Assembly (NCBI GenBank): GCA_029287515.1
Contig: JARFQZ010000161.1
Span: 1 to 12,184, forward strand
Direction: 5' to 3'
Origin: Lysobacterales bacterium
GTDB lineage: Bacteria; Pseudomonadota; Gammaproteobacteria; Xanthomonadales; SZUA-36
Length of the DNA stretch: 12,184 nt
The position numbers and the translations under genes are program-made. Below the pieces are notes generated by a model that was given only the letters and a program-made list of their open reading frames with translations, was not told where the DNA came from and ran no database searches. Positions 1 through 6,110 of this stretch are shown piece after piece; position 1 is the first letter of the stretch; every line of letters begins with the position of its first letter.

Positions 1-213
1 TCATCCAGCGTGGCCACGACGCCTTCCAGGCGGGAACGTTCCCGGCCAAGTTCCTGAGCCTTGTCCGGTTCGTTCCAGATATCGGGATTTTCCAGTTCCC
101 GGCTTACTTCTTCCAGCCGGTCGCGCTTATGGGCGTAGTCAAAGGTACCCCCTAAGCGCTTCGGAACGGCGCAGGAGGTCTTCTATCAAATTGGTCTGAA
201 GATTGGTTTCCAC
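1..213 (-). CDS. prfB: Peptide chain release factor 2, 5' part (runs off the left edge)
   Basis: RF2 recognises UGA and UAA stop codons and triggers peptide release on the ribosome. Only the N-terminal part is here. Reading the minus strand from a GTG at 213-211 gives 24 codons ending in EALRGYL and then an in-frame TGA at 141-139. After a +1 shift the frame continues DYAHKRDRLEEVSRELENP, then DIWNEPDKAQEL, then a run ending VVATLD at the edge. This closely parallels the E. coli RF2 N-terminus (LRGYL, stop, DFDYDAKKERLEEV). The 24-codon leader is one codon shorter than in E. coli, which supports the GTG start, although the Shine-Dalgarno match before it is poor. A naive gene caller will miss this gene or start it after the shift. 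It is divergent from the secreted-protein gene at 309. Family identity is close to certain; the exact start is less so. Confidence 0.92.
138..153 (-). promoter_or_regulatory. prfB programmed +1 frameshift (recoding) site
   Basis: On the minus strand the sequence reads AGGGGGTACCTTTGAC. It has an internal Shine-Dalgarno-like AGGGGG (153-148), then the slippery CTT (144-142), then the UGA stop (141-139) followed by C. This is the classic RF2 autoregulatory signal: when RF2 is scarce the ribosome pauses at UGA, slips from CUU to UUU and reads GAC next. The downstream +1 frame is open to the window edge and codes recognisable RF2 sequence, so the site is functional rather than a sequencing error. 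Confidence 0.93.
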
Positions 214-245
214 TTCGAATAAATCCGGAGAAATTGAAGGGCTGC

Positions 246-273
246 ATTCTACACAATGGCTCAATCGTTGTGT
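246..273. promoter_or_regulatory. Inverted repeat and possible promoter elements between prfB and the secreted-protein gene
   Basis: The 95-base divergent intergenic region (214-308) must hold the promoters of both prfB and the gene at 309. It contains a perfect 6-base inverted repeat, ACACAA at 251-256 and TTGTGT at 268-273, separated by 11 bases. A -10-like TAGAAT on the minus strand (251-246) abuts it, 33 bases from the prfB start, but no convincing -35 hexamer lies at the right distance. The repeat could be an operator or chance; I do not recognise it as a known regulator site. Confidence 0.25.
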
Positions 274-308
274 TAAATTAGTTTGCCATTCATGACGAGG
301 GATTCCTG

Positions 309-1091
309 ATGATCAAAAGATCTGCTTCCACAATTCTGACCGTTCTGGCAGCACTGTTTGTCTTCCTGCCCGGCATTGCCGCGGCCCAGGAAACGACACC
401 ACCGCTGGCGGAAATGTGGATGATGACCATCAAGCCAGGCCACGGGCCTGAATTCAACAAGGCGCTGGCCGAGCACATGAAATTTCGCTCCGAAAACGGC
501 GACCCTCGCGACTGGCAGACTTACACACCGTTGCTCGGAGAAGAACTGAACCGCGCAGGTGTACGGTATTGCTGTTTCAACTGGGCCGACCTGGACAGTT
601 ACCGGGAATGGGGTAAAAACAACGAAAAAGTCGGAGAACATTTCGATAAGCATGTTGCACCTCATGTGGACCACTATGCACACTATTTTGAAACCATGCA
701 CTGGAACAATTCACACTGGGCAGACAGCGCTGATGGCGCCACTCTGTATGCCGTGACCGAATTCCATGTAAAACCCGGCCACGGGGCAGATTTCAGGGCT
801 GCACGCGACAAGCTTTTGCAAATCGCGCTGAACCAGGGATGGGCCACTGAAGATCATTCGTGGATCTGGACTTCCACGATCGGCGGTGCACCGGTAGAAG
901 GAATCGTCATTCCGTACAAGAATTTCGCAGGCCTGGACCGTGAAGCAGACAGCTTTTCGCGTTTCCTGGCCGAGCACCTGGGCGAAGACGGGGCGGCGGA
1001 ACTGATGAAAACATTCGCCAGCTCTACAAGCGGTTCCAACTACCAGATCTGGGAGCACCAGAAAGACCTCTCGATGGAAAGCGGTGACTGA
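309..1091 (+). CDS. Secreted protein with two tandem ferredoxin-like (KPGHG) domains, unknown function
   Basis: This 260-residue protein begins with a typical signal peptide: MIKR, a hydrophobic stretch at about 8-25, and a likely cleavage after A26 (IAAA before QETT). It is therefore probably periplasmic. The mature part is an internal duplication. TIKPGHGPEFNKALAEH (about 40-56) matches HVKPGHGADFRAARDKL (about 153-169), and each is followed by a WADL- or FAGLD-type segment (about 91-95 and 206-210). This pattern of strand, KPGHG turn and helix resembles small dimeric alpha/beta-barrel (ABM-like) domains, here fused in tandem; that fold is inferred. The protein is rich in His and Trp, especially at 111-137 (HFDKH, HVDHYAHYF, HWNNSHW). 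No catalytic motif is recognised. The ATG has a GAGGG ribosome site about 8 bases upstream. It is a single-gene unit ending at the terminator at 1119-1149. Its link to the downstream ACAD genes is positional only. Confidence 0.8.
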   Translation: MIKRSASTILTVLAALFVFLPGIAAAQETTPPLAEMWMMTIKPGHGPEFNKALAEHMKFRSENGDPRDWQTYTPLLGEELNRAGVRYCCFNWADLDSYREWGKNNEKVGEHFDKHVAPHVDHYAHYFETMHWNNSHWADSADGATLYAVTEFHVKPGHGADFRAARDKLLQIALNQGWATEDHSWIWTSTIGGAPVEGIVIPYKNFAGLDREADSFSRFLAEHLGEDGAAELMKTFASSTSGSNYQIWEHQKDLSMESGD

Positions 1092-1118
1092 TTTCCCGCA
1101 CACAGCGATATGAAGAAC

Positions 1119-1149
1119 AGCCGCGGTTGAACAGCCGCGGCTTTTTTTT
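1119..1149 (+). terminator. Intrinsic (rho-independent) terminator after the secreted-protein gene
   Basis: A perfect 8-base GC-rich stem, AGCCGCGG (1119-1126) and CCGCGGCT (1135-1142), with an 8-base loop is followed directly by a T tract ending at 1149. It lies 28 bases after the stop codon at 1089-1091. The start codon of the next gene is only 15 bases beyond the T tract, leaving no room for a full promoter between them. Confidence 0.92.
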
Positions 1150-1164
1150 ACCCGGAGTAACGAA

Positions 1165-2346
1165 GTGACAGAAACGAACGAATTCAGACAGGAAGTTCGA
1201 ACCTGGCTGGAACAGAATTGCCCCGATTCCATGCGTTCTCCGCACCGTTCGGATGCCGACATTTGCTGGGGGGGAAGAAACTTTACGTTTCAGAGCCAGG
1301 ACCAGAAGCTCTGGCTTGAGCGCATGGCCGGAAAAGGCTGGACGGCACCGGCCTGGCCCATTGAGTATGGCGGAGGCGGCCTTGGACGCGCCGAGGTCAA
1401 AGTGCTGAAAGAGGAGTTGGCGCGAATACATGCCCGTCCGCCTCTTATCAGCTTTGGTATATCCATGCTTGGCCCGGCGCTGCTCAAGTTCGGCACTGAA
1501 GAGCTCAAGCAGCAGCATTTGCCGCCGATTGTTCGCGGCGAGATTCGCTGGGCCCAGGGGTACAGCGAGCCCAATGCAGGTTCTGACCTGGCCAGCCTGG
1601 CGGCCCGTTGCGAAGACAGGGGCGATCACTATTCGCTCAGCGGATCCAAGATCTGGACGTCATACGGTGACCTGGGTGACTGGATGTTCTGCCTGGTACG
1701 AACCGATTTTGAAGCCAAAAAACATGAAGGGATCAGTTTCGTGATGTTCGACATGGCTGCGCCTGGAGTGACCACCCGGCCGATTCGACTGATCAGCGGT
1801 AAATCGCCATTCACGGAGACGCTGTTCGACCAGGTTCGCGTTGAAAAAAACCAGGTCATCGGTGAACTGAACCAGGGTTGGACCGTGGCCAAGTATCTGC
1901 TCACACATGAGCGGGAAATGATCGCCTCGACCGGTCTGTCGAGTGCGGGTACGATCCCTGTCGGCAGAACGGCGGCCCATGTGCTGGGAACGGATAACGG
2001 CGTGCTTCATAACGCCATGCTTCGCACCGACATAGCGAAATTCGAGATGGACGAACGATGCCTGGAACTGACCATCGAACGCGCGCGGGACGAGGTCAAG
2101 GCAGGCGTCAGCCTGGGCGCTACTTCTTCCATGTTCAAGTATTACGGCACCGAGTTGAACAAACGGAGACAGGAATTGCTGATGTCCATCCATGGCAACG
2201 ACGCGCTGCACTGGGAGGGTGAGAAAAGCCACGAAGGCCGACTGGCCAGGGCCTGGCTGCGAAGCAAGGGTAACTCGATCGAGGGCGGAACCTCTGAAAT
2301 CCAGCTCAACATCGTATCGAAACATATCCTCGGACTACCCGGCTGA
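1165..2346 (+). CDS. Acyl-CoA dehydrogenase, probable catalytic subunit of a heteromeric ACAD
   Basis: A flavoprotein of 393 residues that would oxidise an acyl-CoA to a 2-enoyl-CoA. The ACAD domains run in order: N-terminal helical domain (about 1-125), middle beta domain with the signature GYSEPNAGSDLASL (132-145), and C-terminal helical domain ending in IEGGTSEIQ (372-380) and HILGLPG. The Glu used by MCAD (E376) aligns with G374 here. E249 in LTHEREM (246-252) instead lies where isovaleryl-CoA dehydrogenase and mycobacterial FadE26/FadE28 carry their catalytic Glu, so E249 is the likely base. The start is a GTG preceded by CGGAG at 1153-1157, with good spacing. The next ACAD begins 14 bases after the stop. 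Pairing with that partner suggests a bulky or branched substrate; this is inference from the FadE26/27 and FadE28/29 systems. Confidence 0.9.
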   Translation: MTETNEFRQEVRTWLEQNCPDSMRSPHRSDADICWGGRNFTFQSQDQKLWLERMAGKGWTAPAWPIEYGGGGLGRAEVKVLKEELARIHARPPLISFGISMLGPALLKFGTEELKQQHLPPIVRGEIRWAQGYSEPNAGSDLASLAARCEDRGDHYSLSGSKIWTSYGDLGDWMFCLVRTDFEAKKHEGISFVMFDMAAPGVTTRPIRLISGKSPFTETLFDQVRVEKNQVIGELNQGWTVAKYLLTHEREMIASTGLSSAGTIPVGRTAAHVLGTDNGVLHNAMLRTDIAKFEMDERCLELTIERARDEVKAGVSLGATSSMFKYYGTELNKRRQELLMSIHGNDALHWEGEKSHEGRLARAWLRSKGNSIEGGTSEIQLNIVSKHILGLPG

Positions 2347-2360
2347 GCAGGAGACGATCG

Positions 2361-3482
2361 ATGGCACTGGTATTGAACGACGAACAATTGATGCTCAGGG
2401 ATGCCGCCCGGCATTTTCTCTCCGAGCAAGCCCCGGTCAGCCAGTTACGGGAACTGCGGGATACGGGGAACGAGGACGGATTCTCCAGGGAACTCTGGTC
2501 CGGTATGGCTGAAATGGGCTGGACCGGAATCCTGGTGCCCGAAGAGCATGGCGGCCTGGGTTACGGCTTCACCGGAATCGGGCTGATACTCGAAGAGTGC
2601 GGGCGCACCCTGACAGCCAGCCCGCTCCATGCAAGTTCGCTGGTCGGCGTTGCCGCACTGCTGCTGGCAGGTTCCAGCGATCAGCGCAGCAAACTTTTAC
2701 CCGCCGTGGCTGCCGGTGAACATCTGTTGGCCCTGGCTTGCGATGAAGGGCCGATCCATGACCCTTTACGGGTGAATTGCCGGGCGGAAGCAGACACGGG
2801 GGCCTGGGCCATCAACGGCTCCAAGACAGCTGTTGTCGACGGGCATATAGCCGACTCACTGATTGTCAGTGCCTTGACGGGTGGCGGTGTTTCCCTTTTC
2901 CTGGTTCCGGCAAACACCAGCGGAGTCACGGTAAACCGGGTGGCCGTGCTGGACACCCACATCATGGCCACGGTCGAATTCAAGCAAGTGCAGCTCGGTG
3001 AAGAGCACCTGCTCGGCGAAAAGGACTCCGCACAGGGGACGCTGGACAGCATACTGGATGTCGCCCGAATCGGTGCTGCAGCCGAGATGCTTGGACTGGC
3101 CCAGGAAGCCTTCGAGCGCACGGTTGAGTACCTCAAGCAACGCAAGCAGTTTGGCGTCCCGATCGGAAGTTTCCAGGCCCTGCAACACCGTGCGGCGCAG
3201 CTGTTCGGTGAGATAGAATTATGTAAATCGCTGGTGCTGAAGTCCCTGCACGCACTCGATGACGGTGAAGATGACCTGGCCGAACTGGCCAGCCTCACGA
3301 AGGCAAAAACCGGTGAAACCGCACGCCTGGCAACCGCCGAGGCCATCCAGATGCACGGCGGAATCGGGATGACGGATGACTTTGACATCGGTTTTTTCCT
3401 GAAGCGATACCGAATTCTGGAAAATCTTTACGGAGACAGCAACTTTCACCTGGACCGGTTCGCCCGGTTACGGGGATATTGA
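2361..3482 (+). CDS. Acyl-CoA dehydrogenase homologue lacking the catalytic Glu, probable partner subunit
   Basis: This 373-residue ACAD-fold protein shows LVPEEHGGLGYG (58-69), RKQFGVPIGSFQALQHR (261-277) and QMHGGIGMTDDFD (330-342). Both known places for the catalytic Glu are occupied by other residues. ILDVARIG has A235 where the ER pair is expected, and Y357 (ENLYGDS) lies at the MCAD E376 position. The SEPNAGSD signature of the middle domain is replaced by ACDEGPIHDP (126-135). RKQFG-type residues that contact FAD across the dimer are kept. This is the profile of the non-catalytic beta subunit in alpha2-beta2 FadE enzymes, and it follows its presumed alpha partner directly. The ATG has AGGAG seven bases upstream. 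The alignments were made by eye, so the exact residue equivalences need confirming. Confidence 0.88.
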   Translation: MALVLNDEQLMLRDAARHFLSEQAPVSQLRELRDTGNEDGFSRELWSGMAEMGWTGILVPEEHGGLGYGFTGIGLILEECGRTLTASPLHASSLVGVAALLLAGSSDQRSKLLPAVAAGEHLLALACDEGPIHDPLRVNCRAEADTGAWAINGSKTAVVDGHIADSLIVSALTGGGVSLFLVPANTSGVTVNRVAVLDTHIMATVEFKQVQLGEEHLLGEKDSAQGTLDSILDVARIGAAAEMLGLAQEAFERTVEYLKQRKQFGVPIGSFQALQHRAAQLFGEIELCKSLVLKSLHALDDGEDDLAELASLTKAKTGETARLATAEAIQMHGGIGMTDDFDIGFFLKRYRILENLYGDSNFHLDRFARLRGY

Positions 3483-3493
3483 AGGATCACCTT

Positions 3494-4711
3494 ATGAATC
3501 TCGGAATGTCAGAACGGGTGCAACCGCTGGTGGAGGCGGTGCGCCGGTTTATCAAAGATCACGTGGAGCCCGTGGACCAGGATTTCCTGGATGAAGTCAG
3601 TGTGGGCGATCGCTGGAAACTGACCGAACGCCAGAAAGAAATACTCGACAGTATCAAATCTGCAGCACGTGAACAGGGCCTGTGGAATTTCTGGCTGACC
3701 GACAGCACCCGGGGCTACGGTCTGTCCACCGTGGAATACGCCTACCTGGCCGAAGAAACCGGTCGCTCCCACCTGGCAGCCGAAGCGTTCAACTGCAGCG
3801 CGCCCGACACGGGCAACATGGAAGTCCTGGAACGTTACGGCAGCGAGCGGCAGAAGGCGCAATGGCTGGAGCCCTTGCTCAATGGTGACATCCGCTCCGC
3901 ATACGCGATGACGGAGCCGGACGTTGCCTCTTCCGACGCCACCAACATATCGACCACCGGTGTGCTGGAAGAAGGCCACTGGATCATCAACGGCGAGAAG
4001 TCCTATATTTCCGGCGCGGGAGACGAACGCTGCAGGATTTTGATCGTTATGGCCCGAACCAATCCGGACAATGCCCGTCACCAGCAACATTCACTAATCC
4101 TGGTGCCGATGGATACACCCTGCGTGGAAGTCATCCGCGGACTGAAAGTTTTCAGCATGGACGACGCGCCACACGGCCACATGCACATGAAATTCAGCAA
4201 CGTCCGCGTACCGGAAGAAAACATCATACTGGGCCCGGGACGTGGCTTCGAAATCGCCCAGGGGCGGCTCGGCCCCGGCCGCGTCCATCACTGCATGCGC
4301 GCCATCGGTATGGCGGAAAAAGCCCTGGAACTCATGTGCAGAAGGTCCGTCAGCCGAAAAGCGTTCGGGCGTCCGCTGGCCAAGCTGGGTGGTAATTACG
4401 ATGTCATCGCCAACGCCCGGATGAACATCGACATGGCGCGCCTGCTGACGCTGAAAACCGCCTGGGTGATCGATACCCAGGGTGTCGAGGAGTCCCACTG
4501 GTGGATATCCAAGATTAAAACCGTCGTTCCCAACATGGCATTGAAAGTGATCGATGACGCCATCCAGATGCACGGCGCCTACGGGCTTTCCCAGGACTTT
4601 CCCCTGGCCACGATGTACATGAATGCCCGCACGCTGCGGTTGGCGGACGGCCCGGATGAAGTCCACCGCATGGTCGTGGCCAGGAAAGAGTTGCGCCCTT
4701 ATATCAAGTAA
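3494..4711 (+). CDS. Acyl-CoA dehydrogenase of the ACAD10/ACAD11 type
   Basis: A flavoprotein of 405 residues with AYAMTEPDVASSDATN (136-151), RLGPGRVHHCMRAIGMAEKA (258-277), RKAFGRPLAKLGG (288-300), IQMHGAYGLSQDFP (357-370) and the C-terminal RLADGPDEVHRM (382-393). RLGPGRVHHCMR and ADGPDEVH are hallmarks of ACAD10/ACAD11-like enzymes. D385 occupies the MCAD E376 position. In mammals this domain is fused to an APH-like kinase; here the matching kinase is a separate gene at 8688-9755. In that family the kinase phosphorylates a 4-hydroxyacyl-CoA and the ACAD domain removes the phosphate to give a 2-enoyl-CoA. The same role is inferred here, but simple 2,3-dehydrogenation is the alternative. 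I chose the ATG at 3494, with AAGGA seven bases upstream, over an in-frame TTG at 3479 that overlaps the previous gene. It sits 11 bases after the second ACAD. Confidence 0.9.
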   Translation: MNLGMSERVQPLVEAVRRFIKDHVEPVDQDFLDEVSVGDRWKLTERQKEILDSIKSAAREQGLWNFWLTDSTRGYGLSTVEYAYLAEETGRSHLAAEAFNCSAPDTGNMEVLERYGSERQKAQWLEPLLNGDIRSAYAMTEPDVASSDATNISTTGVLEEGHWIINGEKSYISGAGDERCRILIVMARTNPDNARHQQHSLILVPMDTPCVEVIRGLKVFSMDDAPHGHMHMKFSNVRVPEENIILGPGRGFEIAQGRLGPGRVHHCMRAIGMAEKALELMCRRSVSRKAFGRPLAKLGGNYDVIANARMNIDMARLLTLKTAWVIDTQGVEESHWWISKIKTVVPNMALKVIDDAIQMHGAYGLSQDFPLATMYMNARTLRLADGPDEVHRMVVARKELRPYIK

Positions 4712-4727
4712 CTTCGGGAACCGGAAC

Positions 4728-5189
4728 ATGAGTCAATCAATAAAAGCAGAAGAGCTCGAGACGCTGATCGGACAGGAAAGCAATCCGTCATCCTGGCTGG
4801 AAATCACCCAGGAACGTATCGACGGGTTCGCAGACGCCACCAATGACCACCAGTTTATCCACGTGGACCCGGTAAAAGCGGCGGAAACGCCGTTCGGGGC
4901 AACCATTGCGCATGGCTTTTTGACTCTTTCGTTATTGCCGGCCCTAACCGCTGAAATTTCACCGGATGTGGAAGGCCGCGTCATGGGCATCAATTACGGC
5001 CTGGACAAATTGCGCTTTGTGCAACCGGTTAAGGTCGGAAGCCGCGTAAGGGCGCGACAGGAACTGCTGAAAGCCGTTGAACGCAAACCCGGGCACTGGA
5101 TGATCAAATCCCGGGTCACGATGGACATCGAGGGCGAAGAAAAACCCGCAATGATTGCCGAAACAATCTCGATAATCGTTGTTAAGTAG
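4728..5189 (+). CDS. MaoC/NodN-family (R)-specific enoyl-CoA hydratase
   Basis: A single hot-dog domain protein of 153 residues. RIDGFADATNDHQFIHVDP (30-48) holds the hydratase-2 catalytic pair D40 and H45 with the usual five-residue spacing. It is followed by FGATIAHGFLTLSLLPAL (56-73) and MGINYGLDKLRFVQPV (86-101). This is the NodN / mycobacterial Rv0130 (HtdZ) subgroup of MaoC proteins, which hydrate 2-enoyl-CoA to (R)-3-hydroxyacyl-CoA. It lies between the ACADs and an MFE-2-type SDR, the expected next step in (R)-route beta-oxidation. The ATG at 4728 follows a 16-base gap with only weak GGAA-type ribosome sites. Substrate chain length cannot be read from the sequence. Confidence 0.9.
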   Translation: MSQSIKAEELETLIGQESNPSSWLEITQERIDGFADATNDHQFIHVDPVKAAETPFGATIAHGFLTLSLLPALTAEISPDVEGRVMGINYGLDKLRFVQPVKVGSRVRARQELLKAVERKPGHWMIKSRVTMDIEGEEKPAMIAETISIIVVK

Positions 5190-5219
5190 TTTATTTATAT
5201 TATTGTTTAATATGGAGTT
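5190..5219 (+). promoter_or_regulatory. AT-rich intergenic spacer with GGAG ribosome site; possible internal promoter
   Basis: The 33 bases between the maoC stop and the next start are almost all A and T, in sharp contrast to the GC-rich surroundings. They contain -10-like hexamers (TATATT, TAATAT) but no -35 hexamer at standard spacing that I can defend. GGAG at 5214-5217 is five bases from the second of two consecutive ATGs (5220 and 5223) and only two from the first, which favours 5223 as the start. An internal promoter or an unstructured ribosome-loading leader are both possible. Confidence 0.3.
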
Positions 5220-5222
5220 ATG

Positions 5223-6110
5223 ATGGATATCAGACTGGATGGGCAAGTCGCAATTGTCACCGGGGCAGGCCGGGGCCTGGGTCGAAGCCACGCGCTCGCC
5301 CTGGCAGCAAGGGGCGCCCGTGTTGTGGTTAACGACCTGGGAGATAACGAGGTCGTGAAAGAGATCGAGGCAAACGGAGGCAGCGCACTGGCCAACCGGG
5401 CCGATGTCTCCGACTGGAGCGAAGTCCAGGCGATGGTCCGGCAGGCCATGGAAGCCTGGGGCCGGGTGGACATCCTGGTCAATAACGCCGGTATTCTGCG
5501 GGACAAGTCTTTTCTGAAAATGTCGATGGATGATTTTCGACGGGTCGTCGACGTCCACCTGATGGGTTCGGCGAACTGTTCGAAAGCCGTTTGGGAGATC
5601 ATGCGTGAACAGGCCTATGGCCGGATCGTTTTTACCAGCTCCAGTTCGGGTCTTTACGGTAACTTCGGCCAGGCCAATTACGGCGCGGCGAAAATGGCCA
5701 TGGTGGGACTGATGAACACCCTGCATCTCGAGGGCGCGAAGTACAACATCCATGTCAACTGCCTTGCGCCCGTCGCTGGCACGGCGATGACTGAAGGCCT
5801 GCTGCCCAAACCTGTTTTCGATCTGCTGACACCTGATTCGGTCAGCCACGGGGTGGTTTTCCTGTGCAGCGAGCAGGCGCCCAGCCGGACCGTACTGGCC
5901 GCCGGCGGCGGGAGTTTTGCCGTTTATAAAGGTTTTGAAACCGCCGGTATCGCGCTTACCGGCGACCGGCTAAACGCCGACGGCATCGCGGAATCCTGGA
6001 GCAAGATCAACGATGAATCCGGCATGCGGCAACCACAGGCCGGGTTCGAGCAATCGGCAAAGCTGGCGCGGCTATGCGCGGCGGCTTCGGGTATTGACCT
6101 GGCGCCATGA
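5223..6110 (+). CDS. SDR resembling the (R)-3-hydroxyacyl-CoA dehydrogenase domain of MFE-2 (HSD17B4)
   Basis: A 295-residue short-chain dehydrogenase. It has the cofactor motif TGAGRGLG (13-20), D38 in VVVNDLG (35-41) suggesting NAD preference, NNAGILRDKSF (87-97), and the catalytic triad S140, Y153 and K157 within TSSSSGLYGNFGQANYGAAK (138-157). That last block, with HVNCLAPVAGTAMTE downstream, closely matches the SDR domain of peroxisomal multifunctional enzyme 2. The roughly 60-residue tail beyond the SDR core (IAESWSKINDE then QPQAGFEQS) also resembles the MFE-2 linker. It would oxidise (R)-3-hydroxyacyl-CoA to 3-ketoacyl-CoA, the product of the MaoC enzyme upstream. MFE-2 fuses these activities; here they are adjacent genes. 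It overlaps the next gene by four bases (ATGA), so translation is probably coupled. Confidence 0.88.
   Translation: MDIRLDGQVAIVTGAGRGLGRSHALALAARGARVVVNDLGDNEVVKEIEANGGSALANRADVSDWSEVQAMVRQAMEAWGRVDILVNNAGILRDKSFLKMSMDDFRRVVDVHLMGSANCSKAVWEIMREQAYGRIVFTSSSSGLYGNFGQANYGAAKMAMVGLMNTLHLEGAKYNIHVNCLAPVAGTAMTEGLLPKPVFDLLTPDSVSHGVVFLCSEQAPSRTVLAAGGGSFAVYKGFETAGIALTGDRLNADGIAESWSKINDESGMRQPQAGFEQSAKLARLCAAASGIDLAP

Noticed and set aside
139..141. In-frame TGA in prfB as a sign of a pseudogene
   Set aside because: The stop sits in a canonical RF2 recoding signal and the +1 frame continues with conserved RF2 sequence.
273..701. A 142-codon open frame on the minus strand beside prfB
   Set aside because: It is antisense to the N-terminal half of the secreted-protein gene and to the intergenic region, with no recognisable motif.
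3479..3493. TTG start five codons upstream of the chosen start of the third ACAD
   Set aside because: It overlaps the stop of the previous gene and lacks a ribosome site, whereas the ATG at 3494 has AAGGA at ideal spacing.
4959..5849. A 296-codon open frame on the minus strand
   Set aside because: It is antisense to the maoC and MFE-2-like SDR genes, both of which show clear catalytic motifs.
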